In this document: positions 53,973 through 60,988 of the stretch, piece by piece
Position numbering within the stretch: position 1 is the first letter of the stretch
Layout: each line of letters starts with the position of its first letter
From: an uncultured Clostridia bacterium
GTDB lineage: Bacteria > Bacillota > Clostridia > Lachnospirales > Anaerotignaceae
DNA: 64,000 nucleotides
Assembly: GCA_910586765.1 (NCBI GenBank)
Contig: CAJUJJ010000008.1
Span: 35,032-99,031, forward strand
Reading direction: 5' to 3'
Program-made: the position numbers and the translations under genes
Notes under the pieces: model-generated
Told to the model about the DNA's origin: nothing
Database searches by the model: none
What the model saw: only the letters and a program-made list of their open reading frames with translations

Positions 53973-55487
53973 TTATTTGTCTAATGGTTTCATAGCAGGG
54001 AAAAGTAATACGTCACGTATAGAAACAGCTTCTGTCAAGAGCATTACCATTCTATCAATGCCAATACCTAATCCGCCTGTTGGAGGCATACCATATTCTA
54101 ATGCAGTAATAAAATCATTGTCAATCATATTGGCTTCTTCATCGCCAGCAGCACGAAGTGCTTCTTGTTTTAAAAATCTTTCTTTTTGGTCAATAGGGTC
54201 ATTTAATTCAGAGTAGGCATTACCATATTCTCTACCCACAATAAACAGTTCAAAACGTTCTGTAAAACCAGCTTTGTCTGGTTTTTTCTTGCTCAATGGA
54301 GAAATTTCTACAGGATAATCAATAATAAATGTAGGTTGTATCAAATTCTTTTCTACATATTCCTCAAAGAAAAAGCTTAATATATCTCCTTTTTCATGTC
54401 TATCTTCAAATGGAATGTTATGTTCTTTTGCCAATTTTTTCGCTTCTTCTGTATCTGCTACTTGGTCAAAATCTATTCCAGAATATTGTTTTACTGCATC
54501 TATCATAGTAATACGTGCAAATTTTTGTCCTAAATCTAAATCATGTCCGCCATATTGTATTTTTGTTGTACCTAATACATTTTGTGCTACAGTGCGGAAT
54601 AAATCTTCTGTCAAATCCATCATGCCTTCATAATCTGTAAATGCTTGATATACTTCAAGTAATGTAAATTCTGGATTGTGACGAATAGAAATACCTTCAT
54701 TACGGAATACTCTGCCAATTTCATATACTCTTTCAAAACCGCCTACAATCAAACGTTTTAAAGGCAATTCCAATGCAATACGCAAATACATATCAATGTC
54801 CATAGCATTGTGGTGTGTAATAAAAGGACGTGCAGCAGCTCCTCCAGAAATAGATTGTAATACAGGTGTTTCTACTTCTAAAAATCCTCTGTTGTCCAAG
54901 AAATTTCTAATTTCTTTTATAATAGCAGAACGTTTCATAAAAGTGTCTTTTACTTCTGGATTAACAATCAAGTCAATATATCTTTGACGGTAACGCAATT
55001 CTTGGTCTTTTAAGCCATGAAATTTTTCAGGCAATACTTGTAAACTTTTTGAAAGAAGTGTAACTTCTTTTGCATGAACAGAAATTTCGCCTGTTTTTGT
55101 TTTGAATACAAATCCTTTGATACCTACAATGTCGCCTATATCAAATTTTTTGAAAGCAGCATAATTTTCATCGCCTATATCATTTCGGCTTACATAAGAT
55201 TGTATTGTACCATTTCTATCTTGTATATTACAAAAGGACGCTTTTCCCATAACCCTTTTTGACATCAAACGACCAGCAATGGCAACATCTTGGTTTTCTA
55301 ATGTTTCAAATTCTTTTTTGACTTCATCACTATGTTTTGTTACATCAAATTTTGTTTGTTCAAAAGGATTTTGTCCTTCTGATTGTAATTGTGCTAATTT
55401 TTCTCTACGAATTCTAATTTGTTCTGTCAGCTCTTGCTGTGTCAATTCTGGTTGTTCTGATTGTGTTTGCTTTGTATTATCTGCCAC
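53973..55487 (-). CDS. lysS: Lysyl-tRNA synthetase (class II)
   Basis: A 504-residue class II synthetase: N-terminal OB-fold anticodon-binding domain (IAGRLMSKRVMGKASF), motif 2 GFERVYEIGRVFRNEGIS...HNPEFTLLEVYQA, and motif 3 GLGIGIDRMVMLL. The start is GTG at 55487, with AAGGAGG 9 nt upstream. A TTG at 55526 gives a longer frame but has no ribosome site. Downstream of greA by 46 nt; a greA-lysS operon is common in Firmicutes. Confidence 0.97.
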   Translation of the reverse strand: MADNTKQTQSEQPELTQQELTEQIRIRREKLAQLQSEGQNPFEQTKFDVTKHSDEVKKEFETLENQDVAIAGRLMSKRVMGKASFCNIQDRNGTIQSYVSRNDIGDENYAAFKKFDIGDIVGIKGFVFKTKTGEISVHAKEVTLLSKSLQVLPEKFHGLKDQELRYRQRYIDLIVNPEVKDTFMKRSAIIKEIRNFLDNRGFLEVETPVLQSISGGAAARPFITHHNAMDIDMYLRIALELPLKRLIVGGFERVYEIGRVFRNEGISIRHNPEFTLLEVYQAFTDYEGMMDLTEDLFRTVAQNVLGTTKIQYGGHDLDLGQKFARITMIDAVKQYSGIDFDQVADTEEAKKLAKEHNIPFEDRHEKGDILSFFFEEYVEKNLIQPTFIIDYPVEISPLSKKKPDKAGFTERFELFIVGREYGNAYSELNDPIDQKERFLKQEALRAAGDEEANMIDNDFITALEYGMPPTGGLGIGIDRMVMLLTEAVSIRDVLLFPAMKPLDK

Positions 55488-55532
55488 AATAATTTGCCTC
55501 CTTTTGTTTTCTTGTTTATTACTCAACTCTAT

Positions 55533-56009
55533 TTATTTTTTGATTTCATCTATACGAAATTTTAATTCTCCTGAGGGAGTTTCTATAGTAACAGTTTCTC
55601 CTAATTTATGTCCTATTAATCCTAAGCCAACAGGAGATTCATTTGAAATTTTACCATTCATAGGGTCTGCTTCGGCAGAGCCAACAATAGAATATTCCAC
55701 TTCTTCTTCAAATTCAAAGTCATATAATTTTACAGTAGAGCCAACACTAACAATATCGTTATTTACTTCATCATCATCGATTACTTCTGCATTGCGAAGC
55801 ATTTTTTCTAATACCACAATTCTGGATTCAATTTCAGCTTGTTCTTCTTTTGCTGCATCATATTCCGCATTTTCAGACAAATCTCCTTGTCCTCTTGCTT
55901 CTTTTATTTTTTCTGCAACTTCTTTTCTACGAACGGTTTTTAAGTTTTCCAGTTCATTTTCCATTTTTGTAAGACCTTCATAGGTCAATATTACCTTTTT
56001 TTCTGCCAT
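55533..56009 (-). CDS. greA: Transcription elongation factor GreA
   Basis: A 158-residue factor that rescues backtracked RNA polymerase. The N-terminal coiled coil has the acidic tip (ARGQGDLSENAEYDAAKEEQ core). The C-terminal FKBP-like domain ends with SPVGLGLIGHKLGETVTIETPSG (core GHKLGETVTIETP). AAGGAG precedes the ATG. First gene of greA-lysS. Confidence 0.97.
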   Translation of the reverse strand: MAEKKVILTYEGLTKMENELENLKTVRRKEVAEKIKEARGQGDLSENAEYDAAKEEQAEIESRIVVLEKMLRNAEVIDDDEVNNDIVSVGSTVKLYDFEFEEEVEYSIVGSAEADPMNGKISNESPVGLGLIGHKLGETVTIETPSGELKFRIDEIKK

Positions 56010-56083
56010 ATCAAAAATACACTCCTTTATATTTATAATAAATATTTCAGCAATACTGAAAGAGAATTGATTTTATTTATTTG

Positions 56084-56117
56084 AAAAAGAGGCAGGTATG
56101 CACCTGCCTGTTTTTTA
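56084..56117 (-). terminator. Terminator of the unknown gene upstream of greA
   Basis: GGCAGGT/ACCTGCC stem around ATGC, with A- and T-runs on both sides. It is placed to end the leftward gene stopping at 56190. Confidence 0.75.
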
Positions 56118-56189
56118 CTGTAAAATTATACTCCACCACTTAGTTATTGTCAATCATTTTCAATGCTCAAAAACACAATAAACTATTTT

Positions 56190-57101
56190 TTATACTCGTT
56201 TTTCAAAACAAGTAAATCCTGTTACTGTAATTTTTTTTTGCTGTAATAAATTTGTGATTTCTTCCGCAGCTTGCTGACGATAGTCGTGACATAAAAAATG
56301 ATAAAACGATTTTTCTGTTACACAAAATATCGCTTCTAACTGTTTGGAATAGTATGTATTGTTTTGCCATTTTAATAATAATCCATCTGAAAGTAATAAA
56401 TCATTTCGGCGTGACAGTAAACGTTGCATTTTTTGTTTATTTTGTACTGCGTCAAAATAAAAAGCATTTTTTTGTATTTTGTAATCATAATTGTCCATAG
56501 CATAAGAACAATTTATTATAATATGAAATGTTTCAAATAATTTATTTTTTTCTCCAGTAAAAAATTCTAAACATAAACCATAGTCTTTATAAATTTGTTC
56601 CGCTTTTTGTGTAAAATATTGCTGTCTGTTTGTGTATATAGAAAGATAATTGATGTGAGGATATAATACATCTAATACTAAATCTGTTATAAAATTTTCT
56701 CCGTCTACAATTAAAAATCTACTTTCTTGTAATGTTTTGGACTGTCTTTTGATAGCCTTTTGTACTGCTTGTAATAGTAAAAGGCTGTTTAAAACAGTAC
56801 CATAACATATTTTTATATGATTAGATAGTGATATATTATGGTTCGTTAATACTATTTGAACATCTTTTTGCTCCAAAAGTGATAAAAGTTTTTCTATTTG
56901 CTTTTGTTGTATTTCTTGCTCAAAAGGCTGATAAAGTTTTATTTTGTAACCTCCTGCATTTGCTAATTGCATTTCTTGTATGTAAAAAGGGCGATAGTTC
57001 AATAAATACCAATTTAATATACTATCAGGCAGTTTTAAAAAAATATCATTTATACCGAAATCCTCTTTTTTTGCAGAGCATTGTATTTCTGCAAATTTCA
57101 T
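56190..57101 (-). CDS. Unknown protein with a Rossmann-like segment
   Basis: A 303-residue cytoplasmic protein I do not recognise. Residues about 144-200 (RFLIVDGENFITDLVLDVL, YLSIYTNRQQYFTQKAEQI) have the strand-helix-strand rhythm of a nucleotide-binding Rossmann unit, but the glycine-rich loop is missing. It contains 7 or so Cys without a metal pattern. No strong ribosome site: only AAGGACG lies before the ATG. It has its own terminator, separate from greA. Confidence 0.6.
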   Translation of the reverse strand: MKFAEIQCSAKKEDFGINDIFLKLPDSILNWYLLNYRPFYIQEMQLANAGGYKIKLYQPFEQEIQQKQIEKLLSLLEQKDVQIVLTNHNISLSNHIKICYGTVLNSLLLLQAVQKAIKRQSKTLQESRFLIVDGENFITDLVLDVLYPHINYLSIYTNRQQYFTQKAEQIYKDYGLCLEFFTGEKNKLFETFHIIINCSYAMDNYDYKIQKNAFYFDAVQNKQKMQRLLSRRNDLLLSDGLLLKWQNNTYYSKQLEAIFCVTEKSFYHFLCHDYRQQAAEEITNLLQQKKITVTGFTCFEKRV

Positions 57102-57242
57102 AATACCACGTCCTTATTATAATTTATATTATATTTATTCTTTTATTACAAAAGAGATACATTTTTTAGAAATATTTCCCTTTTTATAAATAGTATGTTA
57201 TAATGAAAAAAAGGAGTAACAGAGAGGAAAGAAGGGGGATTT

Positions 57243-57845
57243 ATGTACCAAAGCATAAAAAATAAAATAGCTTTTTTTGTGGTTTTGTTAATGTTGTTAT
57301 GTAGTACAGTTACAGCATTTGCATCAGAACAAAAAGGATATTTGTTACCAGAACAAAGTATTATGATGGATAGAAGTGATATTTTTGTAACAGTATTAAA
57401 TGATAGTTTGTTAGAAGGCTATGCAGTAGAAGATGGACTGCAATTACCTTTATTAATTAATTTTCACCCTGTAGAAACAATAGAAGATACCTTATTGTAT
57501 CAAGGAGAATGGGGAGCAGCAAAAATGGCAATATTTGCAGATAAACAAACAGAGCGTTTGCAATCTGTAGCATTGATATTGCCTAGAGAGTATGTTTTAA
57601 ATGGATATAGTCAAGGAGGATTGGATTACTTTGCTAGTATAGGTATATTAGCTGGATTTTTTAATGGGGCAAATGCGAATGGTATAGATGGCACATTGCT
57701 AAGACAAGCACTTGACTTTTTTGATTTTGATTTTTATACATTGCAGTCACAACAATACACTGTAGGAAACTTGAATTATTATTATGAAGTAGGAGCAGGC
57801 TCTATTACATTTATGATTACAGGTGTTCCACAAACAATGCAATAA
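57243..57845 (+). CDS. Secreted protein of unknown function
   Basis: A 200-residue protein with a clear signal peptide (IAFFVVLLMLLCSTVTAFA, cleavage near 27) and a soluble mature part of about 173 residues without Cys. No family is recognised. GGGGGATTT precedes the ATG. Its own terminator follows, and the sporulation-linked yaaL/bofA genes lie downstream. An envelope or sporulation role would be a guess. Confidence 0.7.
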   Translation: MYQSIKNKIAFFVVLLMLLCSTVTAFASEQKGYLLPEQSIMMDRSDIFVTVLNDSLLEGYAVEDGLQLPLLINFHPVETIEDTLLYQGEWGAAKMAIFADKQTERLQSVALILPREYVLNGYSQGGLDYFASIGILAGFFNGANANGIDGTLLRQALDFFDFDFYTLQSQQYTVGNLNYYYEVGAGSITFMITGVPQTMQ

Positions 57846-57858
57846 ATAAAATGATAGT

Positions 57859-57894
57859 AAAAAGAGCAATACTTTTGTACTTGCTCTTTTTTTA
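57859..57894 (+). terminator. Terminator of the secreted-protein gene
   Basis: AAAAAGAGCAA pairs with TTGCTCTTTTT, followed by a T-run. Confidence 0.85.
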
Positions 57895-57945
57895 AGCATA
57901 ATTTACCAAAATATTGATTATACTATCAATAAGGAGGAATGTCCC

Positions 57946-58179
57946 ATGGAAAGCCTAAAACAACATTTAACACAAGAAGGAGAAGAAATACTGGAAGTAA
58001 TAGAGGAAATCAAACAAAAATTAGAAGAAGCAAGAAAACGCTTTGACCAAGCTACAGATGATACTTTGATTGATTGTTACATTTATGAGATGAATGCGCT
58101 CTATAAAAAGTATGAATATTTTTTAAAAATAGCGAAAGAAATTGGTTTGATTGCAATAGGATATGAAAAAATAAGCTAA
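57946..58179 (+). CDS. DUF2508 (YaaL-like) protein
   Basis: A 77-residue acidic, coiled-coil-like protein (LEVIEEIKQKLEEARKRFDQA, DTLIDCYIYEMNALYKKYEY). The D-x-x-L-I-D-x-x-I-Y-E pattern fits DUF2508/YaaL, and the position just before bofA matches Bacillus. AAGGAGGAATGTCCC precedes the ATG. The function is unknown. A perfect hairpin lies between it and bofA. Confidence 0.85.
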   Translation: MESLKQHLTQEGEEILEVIEEIKQKLEEARKRFDQATDDTLIDCYIYEMNALYKKYEYFLKIAKEIGLIAIGYEKIS

Positions 58180-58187
58180 TAGTATTG

Positions 58188-58218
58188 TAAAGCGTACTAA
58201 GTACATTAGTACGCTTTA
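58188..58218 (+). terminator. Hairpin between yaaL-like and bofA genes
   Basis: AAAGCGTACTAA pairs perfectly with TTAGTACGCTTT. The T-run after it is short (TTTATAAAA), so it may be a weak terminator or an RNA-processing hairpin. Confidence 0.55.
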
Positions 58219-58276
58219 TAAAAAATGATATAATAGGCTTTCCCATTATACGATATAAAAAAAGGAGGAAAAGCAT

Positions 58277-58525
58277 ATGGATTCAACACAGATTATTACT
58301 GCAATGATTTTTTCTTGTTTGGGTTTAATGACACTGATTATATTATCTAAACCGATTAAATTTTTACTAAAAACAGTTTTAAACGCTGGCATTGGCTGTG
58401 TCGTCATTGTATTATTACATACAATAGGATTTCCTATAGGAATTAATTATATGACTGTATTGTTTACAGGACTTTTAGGTGTGCCTGGAATTGCTGGTCT
58501 TTTATTGCTTTGTGTATTGTTATAA
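58277..58525 (+). CDS. bofA: Pro-sigma-K processing inhibitor BofA family
   Basis: An 82-residue membrane protein with two to three hydrophobic helices. LNAGIGCVVIVLLHTIGFPIGINYMTVLFTGLLGVPGIAGL (cores LNAGIGC, LGVPGIAGLL) is the BofA pattern. In Bacillus it holds the SpoIVFB protease inactive in the mother cell until a forespore signal comes. Its presence implies a sporulating lineage. AAGGAGG precedes the ATG. Confidence 0.9.
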   Translation: MDSTQIITAMIFSCLGLMTLIILSKPIKFLLKTVLNAGIGCVVIVLLHTIGFPIGINYMTVLFTGLLGVPGIAGLLLLCVLL

Positions 58526-58611
58526 AATTGAGAATACTATTAAATTATGACGTATTTTTATATAAAATGATAATATTATGAAAAAAATGTTTCATATTTT
58601 TTAAAAATGTA

Positions 58612-58640
58612 TTGACGAAATAAAAAATTCATGCTATCAT
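58612..58640 (+). promoter_or_regulatory. Promoter of the rhomboid leader
   Basis: TTGACG (58612-58617), 17-bp spacer, TATCAT (58635-58640). A leader of about 160 nt to the rhomboid start follows. Confidence 0.75.
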
Positions 58641-58646
58641 AATCAT

Positions 58647-58806
58647 GTATAAAAGATGTGAAGGATAGTTGAATGTCTTTTTACAAATGTATTAATCTTT
58701 TTTAAATGCTTATATTGGATAAGGATACCCCAATTCTTATTCAAAAAAGAGAAACTCATTGGAATTTTCCCTTGTTCCAGTGAGTTTCTTTTTTAGAAGG
58801 AGTTTT
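58647..58806 (+). promoter_or_regulatory. Attenuator-like leader of the rhomboid gene
   Basis: After the promoter come an upstream hairpin (GGATAAG/CTTATTC near 58717-58741) and a strong terminator (GAAACTCATTGGAA with TTCCAGTGAGTTTC, then TTTTTT, 58750-58794). The ribosome site AGAAGGAG starts immediately after the T-run. Transcription should usually stop before the gene unless antitermination occurs. The effector is unknown; a self-standing small RNA is the alternative. Confidence 0.65.
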
Positions 58807-59916
58807 ATGTATTGCGTTATTTTGCAGCGTTTTATAAAAAAATTAATGGAATATGAATTTGAAATTGCTACATCACTTTACGAAACAGAAATACAGCAAT
58901 ATCATAGAGTTATTCTTTTTAAGCAACAAAGTCCTATATTATATATTGTATCTATTGTAGATAGTGAAAAAATAAAATTACAAAATCATGAAATATTTAT
59001 GAATAAATATTTACAACAGTTACAGAATTCTTTAACATTATATCACTGCACTAAAATTATCGCTTTAACAGTAGTAATAGGAGAATTTTCAGAAAAAACA
59101 ACACAAAAAAATGATATTGATATAAAAAAAGTAATTGATTTTGTAAATCAAAAAGAACTGCTTGCAGAAGAAAATTATTTCCACGCATGGTGGTATGTTT
59201 CTTATAAAAGAAAAACAATAGAAATGCAAAAAAGCCAGCCTAAAGATATATTACATATCAGACAAATGTTGTTAGATTGTTTAGAAAGTGAACAAAATGA
59301 GCAAAGTTATTACTCTTTAAATGAAGTTGTAGCACAAACAAAACAGAAAAATACTTTTTTATTAAAAAGTAATAATATGTTATTTACATTTCATTTGTTA
59401 TGTATCAATGGTTTTATATTTTTAGGTATGATTTTATTGGGACTGAAAACAGATGCAATAATATTATTTGGTGTAGAACACTATGCTGTTTTTGATATGC
59501 ACCAATATTATCGCATTATTACACATTGCTTTATCCATACAAATGTATTGCATTTGATACAAAATAGTGTTTATTTATATTATTTTGGCAAACATACAGA
59601 GCTATTGTATGGAAAAATACAGATGGCTATGATTTACTTTTTTTCCGCAATAGGCGGCGGTATACTAAGTGCTTTGTGCAATGATGCCATTTCTGTAGGT
59701 GCATCTGGTGCAATATTTGGCTTAATGGGTGCTGTATTTGTATATAGTCACCAACATGGCAAAAAAAGTGTAGGTATGGATTATATGACATTACTGCTTT
59801 TAGTTGTGATTGCTTTATTAGCAGGATTGCTACAACAAAATACAGATTATTTTGGACATTTTGGTGGATTTATTATAGGCAGTCTGGTATCATTTATTAT
59901 ATTGAAACATCATTAA
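58807..59916 (+). CDS. Rhomboid intramembrane serine protease with N-terminal cytoplasmic domain
   Basis: A 369-residue protein. Residues 1-185 are soluble and unlike known domains. From about 188 six hydrophobic helices follow, with rhomboid motifs: HTNVLHLIQNSVYL (oxyanion His/Asn), catalytic Ser300 in GASGAIFGLMG, and His351 in GHFGGFIIG. All catalytic residues are present. The start at 58807 is chosen for AGAAGGAG 4 nt upstream; the reading from 58759 begins inside the terminator. The substrate is unknown. Confidence 0.9.
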   Translation: MYCVILQRFIKKLMEYEFEIATSLYETEIQQYHRVILFKQQSPILYIVSIVDSEKIKLQNHEIFMNKYLQQLQNSLTLYHCTKIIALTVVIGEFSEKTTQKNDIDIKKVIDFVNQKELLAEENYFHAWWYVSYKRKTIEMQKSQPKDILHIRQMLLDCLESEQNEQSYYSLNEVVAQTKQKNTFLLKSNNMLFTFHLLCINGFIFLGMILLGLKTDAIILFGVEHYAVFDMHQYYRIITHCFIHTNVLHLIQNSVYLYYFGKHTELLYGKIQMAMIYFFSAIGGGILSALCNDAISVGASGAIFGLMGAVFVYSHQHGKKSVGMDYMTLLLLVVIALLAGLLQQNTDYFGHFGGFIIGSLVSFIILKHH

Positions 59917-59945
59917 CAAAAAAAGCGTTTTATTTACAATATTTC

Positions 59946-59974
59946 TGTGGATAACTCTGTGGATATGTGGATAA
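59946..59974 (+). promoter_or_regulatory. Cluster of three DnaA-box-like sites
   Basis: TGTGGATAA (59946-59954) and TGTGGATAA (59966-59974) are exact complements of the DnaA box TTATCCACA. TGTGGATAT (59958-59966) between them differs at one base. All three have the same orientation, 35 nt upstream of the uracil-DNA glycosylase start. Confidence 0.7.
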
Positions 59975-60008
59975 CTCGTGTATTGTGTGTATAAAAGGAG
60001 TGTAAAAA

Positions 60009-60581
60009 ATGGAAGAAATGGAAATTTTAAAACAAAAAATAACAACAGAAGTATTACAATCAGACTATGCAGAAAAGAAAATTGTTTTTGGAGAAGGCAA
60101 GCAAAATGCTAAAATTTGTATGATTGGAGAAGCTCCTGGAGGAGACGAGGAAAAACAAGGCAGACCATTTGTAGGAAAAGCAGGAAAGAATTTATCATCT
60201 TTTTTAGAAACAATAGGCTTGAAAAGAGAAGAAATTTATATTACAAATGTTGTAAAATTTCGCCCTACAAATATTAGCCCTAAAACAGGAAATTTTGTAA
60301 ACAGACCTCCTAAAAAAACAGAAGTAGATTTCTTTTTGCCTTATTTGAAAAAAGAATTAGAAATTGTTCAACCAGATATGATAGTTACATTAGGAAATGT
60401 CCCTTTAAAAGCAGTGACAGGTGATGATAGTTCTAGTATAGGTGATATGCATGGTGTTATGACAAAAACAAAAGACGGTTATCAACTTTTCCCTTTGTAT
60501 CACCCAGCAGCAATTATATATAATAGGTCACTTGCTGAAACATATCAGAATGACTTGCAGGTGTTAAAAAATTATTTGTAA
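60009..60581 (+). CDS. Uracil-DNA glycosylase, family 4-like, without Fe-S ligands
   Basis: A 190-residue UDG-superfamily protein that should excise uracil from DNA. Motif 1 is GEAPGGDEEKQGRPFVGKAGK; the middle block is ITNVVKFRPTN; motif 2 is FPLYHPAAIIYNRS with the HP active-site pair. Canonical family 4 enzymes bind a 4Fe-4S cluster through four Cys. Here the N-terminal CxxC is absent, VVKCRPP has become VVKFRPT, and the fourth Cys is missing; only one Cys (KICMIGE) remains. AAAGGAGTG precedes the ATG. It is flanked by DnaA boxes (5') and a GTGACA array (3'). Confidence 0.9.
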   Translation: MEEMEILKQKITTEVLQSDYAEKKIVFGEGKQNAKICMIGEAPGGDEEKQGRPFVGKAGKNLSSFLETIGLKREEIYITNVVKFRPTNISPKTGNFVNRPPKKTEVDFFLPYLKKELEIVQPDMIVTLGNVPLKAVTGDDSSSIGDMHGVMTKTKDGYQLFPLYHPAAIIYNRSLAETYQNDLQVLKNYL

Positions 60582-60584
60582 TAA

Positions 60585-60909
60585 GTGACAAAAAATTAGT
60601 TTGAGTGACAAAAAATAATTCTGATATTTTATTTTTATCACTATAAATAGTAAAAAATAGGTATTGATATATATTATAAAAATAATTTATGCTGTAAAAG
60701 GTGACAAAAATAATAAAAAGGTGATAAAAAAGTGACAAAAATTTTTTGAAAATGTCACCACACAAATCTAGTAATTACAAGGCTTTCCGCAATTTAGTGA
60801 CAAAAGTGACAAAAATTTTTAATGTCACGAATTTTTTAAAAAAAATAATAAAAAGCGTATATTATTATAAAAAATAAATGACCTCGAAAAAAAATGTCAC
60901 TTTTGTCAC
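60585..60909. repeat. Iteron-like array of GTGACA/TGTCAC motifs
   Basis: Exact GTGACA starts at 60585, 60605, 60701, 60732, 60797 and 60806; TGTCAC starts at 60753, 60823, 60895 and 60904. Near matches are GTGATA at 60721 and TATCAC near 60637. Most are followed by AAAAA. There is no credible ORF here. The array lies between the convergent udg and cadA genes, so it is not an obvious promoter region. Confidence 0.8.
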
Positions 60910-60946
60910 TATCATAAAAAAACGAATACATATAAAAATGTGGATA

Positions 60947-60987
60947 TAAAAAAGCAAGTAGGAAAAAATCTCCCTACCTGCTTTTTG
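60947..60987 (-). terminator. Terminator of the metal-efflux operon
   Basis: Minus strand AAAAAGCAGGTAGG pairs with CCTACTTGCTTTTT around a 10-nt loop, directly after the cadA stop. Confidence 0.88.
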
Positions 60988-60988
60988 T

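Noticed and set aside
55279..55983. 234-codon plus-strand ORF
   Set aside because: It is antisense to the N-terminal part of lysS and to greA, is rich in Ser/Phe/Cys as expected for a shadow frame, and has no ribosome site.
58188..58218. Hairpin after the YaaL-like gene as an operator
   Set aside because: It lies at a gene 3' end with weak terminator features; nothing supports protein binding.
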